Program-made: the position numbers and the translations under genes
Shown here: positions 37,612 to 50,268 of the stretch, piece by piece
How positions within the stretch are numbered: the first letter of the stretch is position 1
Layout: each line of letters opens with the position of its first letter
The notes under the pieces: generated by a model
The model's input: only the letters and a program-made list of their open reading frames with translations
What the model was told of the DNA's origin: nothing
Databases searched by the model: none
Origin: Membranipora membranacea
Lineage: Eukaryota; Bryozoa; Gymnolaemata; Cheilostomatida; Membraniporidae
Assembly (NCBI GenBank): GCA_914767715.1
Contig: OU612069.1
Span: 5,704,001 to 5,768,000, forward strand
Reading direction: 5' to 3'
DNA: 64,000 bases

Positions 37612-40535
37612 AGACACCCATATCATATTGTCAGAAGAAGTCTGGCTCACAAACTACCTAAACTACACTGACGGCCACATCATAGGCTACTGTCAAAACT
37701 CAGGCCAACCTCACGTACTGCCTTAACCAAACTGACACCCATATCATACCGTCAGAAGAAGTCGGGCTCACAAACTGTCTAAACTATTCGGACACCGATA
37801 CCATACGCTACTGTCAGAACTCAGGCTAATCTCACAAACAAACAAACTACACTGACGCCCATAGCATGAGCTACTCTCTGAACTCAGGCTAATCTCACAA
37901 ACAGCCTAAACTACACTGACACCCATAGCATACCGTCAGAAGAAATCGGGATCACAAACTGCCTAAACTACACAGACACCCATATCATACCGTCAGAAGA
38001 AGTCGGGCTCAAAAACTGTCTAAACTATTCGGACACCAATACCATACGCTACTCTCAGAACTCGGGCTAATCTCACAAACAAACAAACTACACTGACGCC
38101 CATAGCATGAGCTACTCTCTGAACTCAGGCTAATCTCACAAACAGCCTAAACTACACTGACGCCCATAGCATAAGCTACTGTCAGAATTAAGGCTAATCT
38201 CACAAACAGCCTAAACTACACTGGCGCACATAGCATGAGCTACTGTCAGAACTCAGGCTTATCTCACAAACAAACAAACTGCACTGACGCCCATAGCATG
38301 AGCTACTGTCAGTACTCAGGCTAATCTCACAAACATCCTAAACTACACTGACGCCCATATCATACTGTCATACTATCATACTGTCAGAACTCAGGCATAT
38401 CTCACGAACAGCCTAAACTATCCGGACACCCATATCATACCGTCAGAAGAAGTCGGACTCACAAACTGTCTAAACTATTCGGACACCAATACCATACGCT
38501 ACTCTCAGAACTCAGGCTAATCTCTCAAACAAACAAACTACACTGACGCCCATAGCATGAGCTACTGTCAGAACTCAGGCTAATCTCACAAACAGCCTAA
38601 ACTACACTGACGCCCATTGCATAAGCTACTGTCAGAACTCAGGCTATTCTCACTAATAGCCTAAACTACACTGACACCCATAGCATAAGCTACTGTCAGA
38701 ACTCGGGCTCATCTCACAAACAGCCTAAGCTACAATGACACCCATAGCATAGGCTACTGTCAGAACCCAGGCTCATCTCACAAACAGCCTAAACTACACT
38801 GACGCCTATAGCAAGAGCTACTGTCAGAACTCAGGCTAATCTCACAAACAGCCTAAACTACTCTGACGCCCATAGCATAAGCTACTGTCAGAACTCAGGC
38901 TAATCTGTCAACGTGCCTAAACTACACTGACGCCCATAGCATGAGCTACTGTCGGAACTTAGGCTAATCTCACAAACTGCCTAAGCCACATTGACACCCA
39001 TATCACACCGTCAGAAGAAGTTTGGCTCACAAACTGCGTAAAGTACACGGACACCAATACCATAAGCTACTGTCAGAACTCAGGCCAACCTCACAAACAA
39101 CCAAACTACACTGACGCCCATAGCATAAGCTACTGTCAGAACTCAGGCTAATCTCACAAACAGCCTAATCTACACGGACGCCCATATCATACAGTCAGAA
39201 GAAGTCGGGCTCACAAACTGCGTAAACTATGCAGACAATACCATACGCTACTGTCAGAAGAAATCGGGATCACAAATAGCCTAAACTACACTGACGCTCA
39301 TGGCATTAGCTACTGTCAGAACTCAGGCTACTCTCACAAACAGCCTAAACTACACTGACGCCCATAGCATGAGCTACTGTCAGAACTCAGGCTAATCTCA
39401 CAAACAGCCTAAACTCTCCGGACACCCATATCATACCGTCAGAAGATGTTTGGCTCACAAACTGCGTAAACTACACGGACACCAATACCATAAGCCACTG
39501 TCAGAACTCAGGCTAACCTCACGCACTGCCTTAACCACACTGACACCCATATCATACTGTCAGAAGAAGTCTGGCTCACAAACTGCCTAAACTACACTGA
39601 CGGCCACATCATAGGCTACTGTCAGAACTCAGGCCAACCTCACGTACTGCCTTAACCAAACTGACACCCATATCATACCGTCAGAAGAAGTCAGGCTCAC
39701 AAACTGTCTAAACTATTCGGACACCAATACCATACGCTACTGTCAGAACTCAGGCTTATCTCACAAATAGCCTGAACTACACTGACGCCCATCGCATGAG
39801 CTACTGTCAGAACTCAGGCATAACTCACGAACAGCCTAAACTACCCGGACACCCATATCATACCGTCCGAAGATGTTTGGCTCACAAACCGCGTAAAGTA
39901 CACGGACACCAATACCATAAGCTACTGTCAGAACTCAGGCTAACCTCACGCACTGCCTTAACTACACTGACACCCATATCATACTGTCAGAAGAAGTCTG
40001 GCTCACAAACTGCCTAAACTACACTGACGCCCATATCATAGGCTACTGTCAGAACTCAGGCCAACCTCACGTACTGCCTTAACCAAACTGACACCCATAT
40101 CATACCGTCAGAAGAATTTGGGATCACAAACTGCCTAAACTACACGAACACCCATATCATACTGTCAGAAGAAGTCGGGCTCACAAACTGTCTAAACTTT
40201 TCGGACACCAATAGCATACGCTACTCTCAGAACTCAGGCTAATCTCACAAACAGCCTAAACTACACTGACGCCCATAGCATAAGCTACTGTCAGAACTCA
40301 GGCTAATCTCACAAACAGCCTAAACTACACTGACGCCCATAGCATAAGCTACTGTCAGAACTCAGGCTCATCTCACAAACAGCCTAACTACACTGACGCC
40401 CATAGCAAGAGCGGCTGTCAGAACTCAGTCTCATCTCACAAACAGCCTAACTACACTGACGCCCATAGCAAGAGCGACTGTCAGAACTCAGGCTAATCTC
40501 ACAAACAGCCTAAACTACACTGACGCCCATAGCAT
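37612..40535. repeat. Satellite array, 60 and 64 bp units, about 46 copies
   Basis: Two related unit types alternate in patches. The 64 bp type reads ACTGACGCCCATAGCATAAG, CTACTGTCAGAACTCAGGCT, AATCTCACAAACAGCCTAAA, CTAC. The 60 bp type reads ACACCCATATCATACCGTCA, GAAGAAGTCGGGCTCACAAA, CTGTCTAAACTATTCGG. Differences between units are mostly scattered substitutions. No spacers, so it is not a CRISPR. A 73-codon frame inside (39796-40017) is a by-product. Confidence 0.95.
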
Positions 40536-41461
40536 AACATTAACACAATTGATTGTTCTGCTTGGTGCTTGGAGTTTGAAATAATACCTGTATACAGAAA
40601 GAACTTGTATGCTGATAAAATTTCTAATGTTTGGAGACGTTCAATTTTTGATCCTAGATTCTTCTTCTGTAAAGAATTCTCTATGTTTAGCCGGACACAA
40701 GGACGGGATATGAAAAATTTGGCAAAATGGGATAACTTCTAGTTCATAATGAGAACAAAATTGTACGAAAATGAGAAGATAACTCTACAGCAACTGAGGG
40801 GGTGGCAAACCGTTTCCAGCCTTAGATCACAAGGCTAAACACTGGCTTTCTTGACCCTCTCATGATAGTATAGATGGGTAGTATAGAGGAGAGATGGTAG
40901 TTGATAGAGAGCTGACATTTAAACCTTGGAATGAGTGAGAGTTATTTTTTGTGCTTGTCTAGCCAAACTGCAATTGTGACATGTTCCAAAAGCTCAATTT
41001 TCTGTTTTCTCCTAATGTGATGCAAATTGGAGATTAGCTTCTAACACTAACAATCATTGTACTATGGCAGGAACTGACGACGTTTACCCACCATTCAAAC
41101 ACCCTTTCAGCAAAATGTCATTATCATTTGGAGTTGTGTATCCCCATACACTTTGCGCATGCATGTGCATCAATCAGTTCAGGGTGGTTACCTTTGCGAC
41201 TGAGCTAAATCGATTGTGCTTGAGTTCTCAAACTAAAAGGTCATTCCACCCGTGCTGGGAAAAAAATAGCTTTTTATGGGCGAAATGTAAATAGGTCATT
41301 TGGGCCAGTTTGTGGCACTGTAGCTATGGTGCAGAGAGACTCGTATCACAGAGTCGATATGAAAGAAGTGTGGACAGCCAGGTTATTATTAGATATAACA
41401 GGGCTGAGATCTATGGCATATAGCCATGTTTCTGGAGTAGATAACTAATCTGATAGTACAG
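40536..41461. other. Intergenic or intronic, no gene seen
   Basis: Nothing recognisable apart from a dispersed repeat D copy at about 41265-41375 (TCATTTGGGCCAGTTTGTGGCACTG). Confidence 0.5.
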
Positions 41462-41608
41462 GTATGGCGTCTGCTGCCGAGCACATCGACTACTCACATG
41501 ATGAGTCTGTATACCACTCATCTAACGAAGAGTTCAATGAATCAGTACAGACCATCATAACACATCAAACCGGATATACTGATGAGCAGCAGGAATCGGA
41601 ATATCAAG
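41462..41608 (+). CDS. Exon of an unknown acidic Ser/Tyr-rich protein
   Basis: Bounded by ACAG before 41462 and GT after 41608, this stretch encodes MASAAEHIDYSHDESVYHSS and continues NEEFNESVQTIITHQ to EYQ. The phase is 1 at both ends. The ATG at 41464 could be a start or an internal Met. The segment (D/E)xSVYHSSN reappears in the exon at 43375-43591, which supports both being coding parts of one gene. It is predicted to be disordered, with no known domain. A TATTG microsatellite (41663-41696) follows in the intron. Confidence 0.5.
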
Positions 41609-42231
41609 GTTTGTGATTGTAGCGGCTTTGAATAGTATTCCCTATGTGTTATAATTGTCTCCCTGCATTGTATTGTATTGTATTGTATTGTATTGACTTT
41701 ATTATATTTTGTATGTTTCTTTTTTGATTTTGATCTTTTTTGCACATCAGGGAGAACATCTTTCAATGATGGTAGCTGCAAATAATAATTTATATATATA
41801 TATATAAGTGAAGCGATCCTCGGACAACATTCATTGATAAGTTGGCAATTTCACCATTGTTTCCGTCACTCTAGACCCGTAGCTGTATAATCATGCACAA
41901 CCACTGCAAGTTTTTCTTTGTTTTCTGCCTTTCCTCATATTTTAAGTTATTTGTTCTGTCACTGCATGAAAAATGTTCAAACAGATGATTGCAGATCGGC
42001 AATAAAAAAAATATATAAGCCTATCTAAGATAATACAGCTTTATTCAACTTCCTAAACAAACTCTTGTTCCAGAAAAAATACAAGCTGTTTATTGTGACA
42101 TAATATGATAGCTTTTTGTTGCTGCTGATGCTGACTGCTGAGACAAGCAGTTTTATAAAGACAATATAATATATAATATAATATAATGTAATATAATAAT
42201 ATTAGTTAGATATATTAATGGATTAGGGAAA

Positions 42232-42520
42232 CATATCTGACCGTGAACAAGCATATGGCAATTTATCTATGATTGCTTGAAGCATTTCTCATATTTGATT
42301 GGTTCTGTAATGCTACAGCCAACCCTTTGCAATCATAATGGCAAGTACCTCATCTGAGATTTCAAAGGTTGTTATTGGGACATCAGTCAATGTGTAATGT
42401 TAAAGCGGCAAGAATTTTATCTAGATCTAATTTCTTGCTCAAAGTTATATACTGATGTATTTTCCGACAAATAGCCATACTGTGTATTTCACCACTAATC
42501 CATGAATTCATATCGATTAT
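42232..42520 (-). repeat. Repeat C, copy 2
   Basis: Aligns with 33598-33915 (shared blocks GGCATATGGC-like, AGCATTTCTCAT, CATAATGT, CCATGAATTCATAT). On the minus strand it encodes MNSWISGEIHSMAIC, parallel to copy 1. It ends just where an exon-like stretch (42530-42650) begins. Confidence 0.55.
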
Positions 42521-42731
42521 TGTAGTAGCTGCGATGAAGCTCACTCTCAAAGCGTGGCGTACTCTCCGACAGCAGACATCGCCAACGCTTCGACTATATA
42601 TAACGATGTGACCCCTCAGTGTGTTCCCTATGGAACATGAGATCCCAACTCTCATCACAAACCATCTCCTCGTCCTTACAGACCTGCCATATACAGCTGT
42701 AAATCACCGCTAGTCCTCGAGGTATCAATAC

Positions 42732-42928
42732 TTAACTAATACCATGTGTCTCTCTGATTGTTGAAGTCAATTCTTAGTACGAGTACCTTACATATGCCCG
42801 CCCCTTACTAATGAAGTTGACCTCCTTCCTTCACACCAAATTCCATCTGATGGTTCTCAAGCTAAGATAAATTATTCACTCTCTATCAATCAGAGATGTA
42901 GATGCTGTAGTATTTCATGTGAAAAGTG
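42732..42928 (+). mobile_element. MITE family A, copy 7
   Basis: Shows ATGTGTCTCTCTGATTGTTGAAGTCAA at left, ACATATGCCCGCCCCTTAC inside and ATCAATCAGAGATGTAGATG at right. The outermost ends are eroded. It is the copy farthest from the Smad cluster. Confidence 0.7.
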
Positions 42929-43374
42929 CGTCACGGAACTTAATATTGCTTACACATAGATCGGGCCAACCTCAGCCTGGCGCCTTGTTTGTTTTTCTGT
43001 TCATGAGCAATTAACAACCCTCCATGGTTATTTTCCCATTGGAAATTCTCATGATATTGTTAGAATTACTATGAAGGTGATGATGATATCGACAGGCGGA
43101 CTCATACCACGACGACTACAGGTAATATATAAAATATAACATACCATATATAGCGTTTAAAAACGACTTAAAATCATCTAAAAATACCAAGTTGTCTGCT
43201 CAATGTCAGAGAGATGTTAATCCTTCATTGATATTGTCTGCAGAGCTACAGTTGGTAACTAATAAACAGAGGATTAGGGTCCCATTTTTTGAGGATTTTT
43301 GATGATATATATTACTATAATATAAAATAATGAGGTACATAATAATACAGCCTGAGTATTATTCTGCGCTGCAG

Positions 43375-43591
43375 GTACATTGAGCCGTAGATCTTACAGT
43401 AGAGGATCAGGGGTAGATAACTTAGCAGATAGTCATACTGTGCATGTATATAATGAGGAGACTGACTATGAGAATACTAACAGATGAAGAGGAGGGGCAG
43501 GAGGGGGACAACTCAGTATATCACTCATCTAATGGAGACATGCAGAGTACCTCCGCCTACGCTTATCACTCTGAGCCGACTACTGATGCGG
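43375..43591 (+). pseudogene. Exon of the same acidic protein, with an internal frameshift
   Basis: GCAG precedes and GT follows. From phase 1 the first half reads GTLSRRSYSRGSGVDNLADS to NEETDYENTNR, then TGA (43485-43487). One base away, the second half reads DEEEGQEGDNSVYHSSNGDM to SEPTTDA and ends in phase 1, matching the next exon. Both halves share composition with the exon at 41462, and SVYHSSN is repeated. The simplest reading is one exon with a single-base indel, either a mutation or a sequencing error. Confidence 0.5.
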
Positions 43592-43996
43592 GTAAAGTAT
43601 AATCTAATTAACAGAGAATCAGGTTATCAGAAGCCAGGGAATTGTTATTTCTAGGTGCAGACACGATTGTACTGCAGTCTGTTCAGTTTTGATGTGTGCG
43701 ATTTGAAATAGTAATATCACTCTTTGACAACTTCCGATAGGTTGGGTTTTTCATTGTTTTTGGAGACTTTCTAGAGGTATCATACCCAAATCACCACTGC
43801 TTGATAGAACCAGTATAATAAATCTATTTTGTATTTTTGCTATATTCATTTTATTTATATTATTATTTGAGTATTTTGCTCGGAAATAAGACCAATTGAG
43901 TAAAGATAAAAGGAGATAACCTTGCTAAATCTGATCATATGCCATCCCCCCTCGCCTACCAGAATTTCTTTTACTCACATTTATTATTGTAATATA

Positions 43997-44158
43997 CAGT
44001 GTGAGCTGGTTTAAATTCAGAACTCCTGTTTATTCAGACAAGGAAAATTGGTACCTTTAGCAAGATCTCAATGGATTCTAATGTCACTTAATTCAGACTC
44101 TGCATAATTAGGACCATTTTTTGTGGTCCCCAACAGAGGCTTCAATTAAGCTGCGCTA
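43997..44158 (-). mobile_element. MITE family B, copy 3 (inverted)
   Basis: CAGTGTGAGCTGGTTTAAATTC at left and CTTCAATTAAGCTGCGCTA at right are the reverse complement of the two copies in the Smad introns. It ends 12 nt before the exon-like segment at 44171. Confidence 0.8.
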
Positions 44159-44170
44159 TACTTTAAATAG

Positions 44171-44260
44171 GCGATCAAGATGACACGACGAGTCATTTTC
44201 CCGCAGTATACGAGGATGACGCTCCTGCACACAAAGCACCGGCTCCTTATTCTCAATTCG
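44171..44260 (+). CDS. Short exon of the acidic protein
   Basis: AATAG precedes and GTGAGT follows. It enters and leaves in phase 1, encoding DQDDTTSHFPAVYEDDAPAH then KAPAPYSQF. The phase fits the preceding exon at 43375-43591. No domain is recognisable; acidic then Pro/Ala-rich. Confidence 0.5.
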
Positions 44261-46360
44261 GTGAGTAAATCGGTGTTTGACAAATTGCCAGGGGTTACAA
44301 AGTGAACATAATACAATGAAAATTGGTAGTGTATAAAATTTAAGCTCTTTGAAATTCTAACTGGGCATAGAATGCAAAGGGTAAATCAAAAATACATTTC
44401 ACTTTTTATTAGCAGCTCTCCAGCTGCCTTTACAGGACATGAAGCACATTAAATAGAAACATATACACACACAATTTAACTTAGAGAACCTCTGAGCATG
44501 GTAGGAGGGTGCAAGCTAGGCTCTTGTCAGGGGAGCTCACCTCCATTAGCAGCATAAGTGGATGGATGGATTTTATTACTATCACTGACAGCATTATTAA
44601 AAGAAAAAATGAGTCGCGAAATACAGTGTAATTGCTGGCACTTTGAATTAGTGACAGGGATTCGAACCAGCAACCCTCAGATTGTCTAGCTCAAATCCTG
44701 ACCATCACACCATCCATAATGTATAATTGTAGCATCATATGTATCATCATTTTTATCATCTGTTTCAGTTTGTAATGTAAACCATCATCTGCTTTTGATA
44801 GGCTAAATTTGACATGAAACTTAAAATTATCTCCTCATCGGTAATAGGGAGACAACTTGAATTCAAGTTGGATTCAGTTGGGTTTCCCTATGAAAATGAT
44901 TATAATTAATGATTATTTAATATAGATACCAAGGTCGCGAAGTTACCTCTTATAGATATCCAAGGGCCGAAGTTACCTAATAATATCAATATTAATAATA
45001 TTGATAATAAAAACAGATTTTATTGCTATTCTCGGCCCCTTCCGTGACAAATGAGAAAATTTTTTAGTAGCGCACCACTGGGAATGCTACTTGTTGATTT
45101 GATTTTACGGAGTTGAATGGAAAAACACAGATCTGAAGCATTGTATATTTAGCGGAGAGCAACTGCTCACCGCCTGCACCCTATTGGCTTCATTCTTGTG
45201 ATTTTTGGTGTAAGCTGGTACCTAGTCTGAGCCCCCAGACTTTCTCACCGCCCGACAGCCCCTCATGTTGATAGGTCTGTAAGGCATAGTAGTATGTGGT
45301 AAGTTTGTTTAGTAAGTGGAATGCTGGATAAAAATGTCTAAATTCTAGGCCTAATCTCCCTTTTGGCCTTTCAATATCTTAATGTTACTTTTGATTTTGA
45401 GTTGGAAACCGAGAGACAAAACCTTCTAGTGAGTACCATATGAGAACACAACAGCTCTCAGTTTGTAACCAAATGTATCTTCAAATCCCTCTGTTTGCTA
45501 ATTTGTTGTGTCATCGTTCTGTGTTATATTTAGTCCAGACTATGATGATCGTAATTGATCAGTGAAGATAATCAATAAATTGGCATGGCAAAGCTGTCAA
45601 CCACCTTCTTCCTTTCATATTATATCCATTAATGTCTCATTTCACATATTGTAAAGTTTCGAGTATGGATGCGCACAACTTACTGGGATATTGCCGGACA
45701 AAAATTGTTTCTCCAGATTTTGTCTATTCACCTGTTTTGATGGCTCCCTCCAGGTCACATGACATGTCACAACGTAATCTTATTTCAGTCTAATGAAAGT
45801 TATGGTTGTCGATGGTATCGATAAAGATAGCTTAGAAAATTGTCCTTGAGCTATTCTACACACCGTGTAGCCCTATAGTTCTTTGTCATATCGATATTTA
45901 AACATCTCATTTCAGTCTCGTTTAGCTTACCTACTGTATTGTAGCTGGACACAAAGTTAATCTGACCGGGCTGACACACATCAACAGGGTCACAGAGACA
46001 GACACATACGCAATCAGATTAAAAAATCAGTAAATACATGCTGCTTTGCTGCTGTTGTTCTTTTTGTAAACTCTTTTATTGGCACACTATATCATCCCAA
46101 AAGTGAAGTGTTTTTCAATAAGTGCGGAAAAAAAGGTGAAAAGTAAAAAATGGCAAAAATGTTAGACTGAGAATATTGTAACGTAAAAATGAAATCTGAA
46201 TGTATCTTTACTTCCTATCATATATGAATATATAAATACTTTTATTGCCAACCAAAGTCATCTCATTAGAAATGTTTTGCATTCAGTGCCAGAAAAAAAA
46301 TTGAAAATAAAACAGAATAGAGTAGCATTAACGCTGTCGATTAATTTGATATTTGTACAG
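44261..46360. other. Intronic or intergenic, tRNA-like remnant inside
   Basis: No coding segment is supported. At 44640-44720 the minus strand has a tRNA-like A box (GTGATGGTCAGG) and B box (GGTTCGAATCCC), without a proper acceptor stem. This is best read as a tRNA-derived SINE piece. Confidence 0.5.
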
Positions 46361-46437
46361 ACACCGAGGAAATATGACCCGCTGACCTCACCGAACCCGC
46401 TGACCTCACTGACCCCTATCGGCAGCTGAGGCAGCAG

Positions 46438-46551
46438 CTCACAGTATAGAAGATATGGAGAGAGAAGAAGAAGACCACATGACTACAGAGACAGGAACTG
46501 CTATATTAGATGAGATTAGATATATGCAGGTCATACTAGATCAAGCTCAAG
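46438..46551 (+). CDS. Possible exon, acidic segment upstream of the LINE
   Basis: An open stretch reads AAHSIEDMEREEEDHMTTET then GTAILDEIRYMQVILDQAQ and ends at a GTAAAT donor. The upstream border is unclear: a possible exon from 46361 runs into stops. The LINE at 46690 begins about 140 nt later, so the insertion is in or next to the following intron. Confidence 0.4.
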
Positions 46552-46689
46552 GTAAATTATCAACGCTGATATGAAACTACCCTGAAGAAGTGAAGTATTA
46601 TGAGAGGAAAAAAATCCACCATCATCCATAGTCTTGAAAGAGCATAATTCTTTATAAGAATTCTTTATAAGAAAGAGCATAATCATCCA

Positions 46690-48048
46690 TAGTCTTGAAA
46701 GAGCATACATTCCTTACAAGTCATAAATTACTGAATATTAGACAATTTGGATTCCGTAAGAGCCATTCGTGTGAGCAGCTTTTACTCAGTCTTCTAGATG
46801 TCTGGAAATCAAAACTTGATTCTTCTTCACCTTGCTATATTTCAGCATTATCATTGGACGTTAGAAAGGCATTTGATTCAGTAAATCATCAACTTTTGCT
46901 CACCAAATTAAAATATCTCTATATAGCAGAATCTGCTCAATCAATGCTATCGTCATATTTGAATAATAGATTACAGTGTTTTAAAGTAGGCAATGCCACA
47001 TCTGGAGTTCTAAATATTAAAAGTGGTGTTCCTCAAGGTTCAATTTTGGGGCCATTGCTTTTCAATATTGCCATAAATGATTTATTAGGAAAATTTTCAA
47101 ATTCATTTGCCTTTGCTGATGATACTTTGATTTTTGAGATATCCGATTCTCTAAATGAAGCAATATCAAAATCAGAATCTTTGTTACAATGGTAATAAAT
47201 TGGTATTCTGTCAATGGTTTTAATCTAAATTTAGACAAAACCCAGTTTTGTGTATTTTCAAACAGAAAGGTTGAAACAATACCTAATCTTGTTTCAAATA
47301 ATGTACAAATCAAATCAGCAACTTCAATTAAACTCTTAGGCGTGATCTTGGACCAGCATCTGTCATTGAAGACCTATGTTGAGTCCCTGGTATTAAAATC
47401 TAACAGAGTTTTATTCTGTCTCTCTAAAATTCGAAAATTTGTCAATCCTTCACATTTGCATCAAGCTTATAAATCCTATGTTCGTCCCATCTTGGAGTAT
47501 TGTTCTTCTCTGTTATTAAATACTTCTGATTACAACTCTAACATGTTAGAACTTTGTCAAAACAGAGCCATCAGGATAATTCTTGGTACCAACTCATTTT
47601 TTTCTATCTCAACTGGTCGTGAGATTTTGAATCTTTCCACTCTGAGTGACAGGAGGAGGGCAACTTTTGATAGGTTTGTCAATAATGCCACTCTAGGCAA
47701 GAACACATCATTTTTCATCCTTAAACTAATCAATTCCTGCAAAATGCACAATAGAGTTTTGCGGTCAGGACGTAGAATAATTAAACCAAAATATAGGACT
47801 AAATATGGTAAAACAAGATTTTTAAACCAATTCATTTCATTTAGTAAATCGTAATAATATATATCAATCAATCACATACTGTAAAAAATTTTCTCCCAAC
47901 TGATTATCATTTCTGTCCATATCTATAAATATTTTTCTTTCTTTTTTGTTTTGTTTATGAGGTCAAAAAGTTGTTATTTTCCTTTGTTTATGACATACTT
48001 ATGCATATGAAAACCTCAATAAAAACATTATAATAATAATAATAATAA
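46690..48048 (+). mobile_element. 5'-truncated non-LTR retrotransposon (LINE), reverse transcriptase end
   Basis: Two adjoining frames form the C-terminal part of a reverse transcriptase. 46695-47195 has RQFGFRKSHSCEQLLLSLLD, ALSLDVRKAFDSVNHQLL, SGVPQGSILGPLLFNI and the catalytic FADD box (47112-47123). 47189-47854, one frame over, continues INWYSVNGFNLNLDKTQF to a C-terminal segment. A single-base lesion near 47190 separates them. The motifs fit the Jockey/CR1-like group. An AATAAAA and a (TAA)n run at about 48018-48048 mark the 3' end. Endonuclease and ORF1 are missing. A local duplication (TCCATAGTCTTGAAAGAGCAT at 46626 and 46686) flanks the 5' end. Confidence 0.9.
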
Positions 48049-49641
48049 TTTATGGATGGCGAGCATACATTTACAAACTTCAATATTTTACATAGACTCC
48101 CAGACTAGCAATCTTTGCTTGCTAACATTCACTTCCCTTCAAACTAACTGAACTGTTTTTTTTAGGTCGTTATATGGCAACATGGTTAAATATCAGCAAG
48201 TTATAATTGTTTTCAATGTAGTCTATAAAATTCATGCTAATCAAAGCTGAAACTCATTAAACATATGCAAAAGTCCGCAGACCAGTCGAGTTTATCTGCC
48301 TTCTGGGCATAAAACTGTAGTGTGTATATTAAATGCTTCAACAAATTTATGTATGAACTGATTATCAACATAAGCTAACATTTACATAAAAGATGACTCA
48401 TGCTGCCATTTCCGCATGCTTTGGAAAGGGTAACCACCATAGCAGGTGGCCAATCAAATGGGCTTTGGAATTCCGAGACGCAATTTTGCAGAGATCAGCT
48501 CAGAGCTGCAGATGTGCAGAATGAAAAGTGCTCCCATTTTGCTGTTCAAATTTTTTCAGAAGCCAGAGAGTATGAAATGTCGTCGGCAGCGGTTTATGAT
48601 GACTTGGCGGAGGTCGTCAGCAGCTCACAGATTTATGAATACTCAGCTCCAGATTACTGAGTACCAATGGCCTGTTCTCTATCTCCCGCTGATGGCGAGT
48701 CACGACATCACTGATACATGAAGCTTACTGTACTAAACGACAGCGCAACAAAGAAGGTTAATTTGCATTTTGATTTTTGAAGTTGATAATTTTTTTTCGA
48801 TGCCGGCGGATACATAATTAAAACTATTGTTGGATGCTTTAGGTTGAGTTGAGTTAAGTTCATCATATCCCGCTCAGAGTGAGTGACAACCACACTGTTG
48901 TAGGAGTCTATCCACACCAAACACACTGCACTAAGAAGACCGTGATAATGAATTATTTACAATTTGTCGCTGGATGCTGACATTTGTCAATGGTGTATAG
49001 CTGAGATCAAGTGTCTCTACCAATGGCCGTTTTATGCCAGTCTCAGTTTTGGCAGCTTGCTGCATACCCAGTTCAGGAGGACTTTTATAGCCTCACATCT
49101 AGGATGCATTCTAGTTTTCTAGGATGTAACACATTCTCAGTATGAGGTTTTAGGGCACCTTGCGTCCCTCTTTAGGGGCAGCCCAATCTTCTGTTTCTCA
49201 CTTAACAGCAAGATGGGTCAGGTTTTCAGTTTAGGTTTAGAGTTAAGTTAATTATCTCCCCCAAGGGCGGGTACCCCCCCCCCACACAGCTTGTCTATCT
49301 ATCTCTGAGATGCAAGTCTATCAGCAGTATAGCGACGTACATATAAGAAGGCCTACTTGAGTAAATTACGCGGGTCGGTCAGGTTTTAAGTTGGGAGCTC
49401 AAGCACATTTGAATTAACTAAGTGGCTATGATGTAAATATAACCAACCCGAATTGATGAGATTCATCAAATGTCCCAGTCCCCCTTGGTTCTATCTGATT
49501 TCTACATATTGAAGGCAGAGTTTTCTAATGTTGCTTGGGTTTGATATGACATCTCAGCTAGGTCAGTTATTAAGTCCATACACCGTGTTTGCTGAGTCTC
49601 CAGATCTGTAGAGTTATGAGTATCTCTACACCCTGTGACAG
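48049..49641. other. No gene seen
   Basis: Reading frames 48400-48660 and 48446-48721 overlap on the same strand and have no resemblance to known families. A poly-C run lies near 49275. Function, if any, not visible. Confidence 0.5.
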
Positions 49642-49734
49642 GTGGTAGTTACAATGATAGCAGTAGTCTCTGTAGTGAGCCGATAGCTAAGAGAAGAAGA
49701 TGAGGAGCAGCAGGAGGAGGCAGAGTATGTTAGG
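49642..49734 (+). pseudogene. Exon-like acidic segment with a frame change
   Basis: ACAG precedes and GTAAAC follows. Phase 1 entry gives GGSYNDSSSLCSEPIAKRRR then TGA; the adjacent frame gives EEDEEQQEEAEYVR up to the donor. Composition resembles the other exons of the acidic protein. It needs one frameshift to be a single exon, so it is either damaged or misread. Confidence 0.35.
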
Positions 49735-50205
49735 GTAAACTTTACTCTAGCTCTGACTGTAAGTAAACAATATAAACTTAAGCGTATTTACTAACACTAC
49801 ACACGGCTCCTGATTAAATTCATCCACAAACAATGCAAGCTCATAACATACTACATCAAGTACATCATAACATATGATACACATCATAAAGGTTACTGTA
49901 TCAAGATGAGCCTGTTGTTGCGGAGTTATCACACTGCGTTTCATACCCAAGAATTGTTGGACAATTCTGTACAATGCTAGAATTGTTCGAAACTGACCCA
50001 TATATCATTACCCAACCAGCAACCATTATTGCGTAATTAACCCTGCCTGCTTAATAAATTACATTCATTATTGCTATTGTATATATGTAGTACAAGCCTT
50101 TACAGTTCTAGTCAATATTATATAATTGGATTGACATTGTATTCAATGAGTTTGTATTTCGATGTCCAGGCAAGAGCTGCTGTAATGAGCAGATATTACT
50201 GTGCA

Positions 50206-50268
50206 AGGTAGCATCAAAGTCTATAACGCGGGAAGCCCAGGTTCAAATCCCGGCCGGGGTGAATCTTT
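50206..50268 (+). repeat. tRNA-derived SINE-like segment, left palindrome arm
   Basis: CAGGTTCAAATCCCGGCCGGGG is an RNA polymerase III B-box plus acceptor-like end. The same sequence sits inverted at 54395-54480. No complete tRNA fold with a normal anticodon stem was found. Confidence 0.5.

Noticed and set aside
37612-40535. CRISPR-like regular repeats
   Set aside because: Units abut with no unique spacers, two unit lengths alternate, and the genome is animal; it is a satellite.
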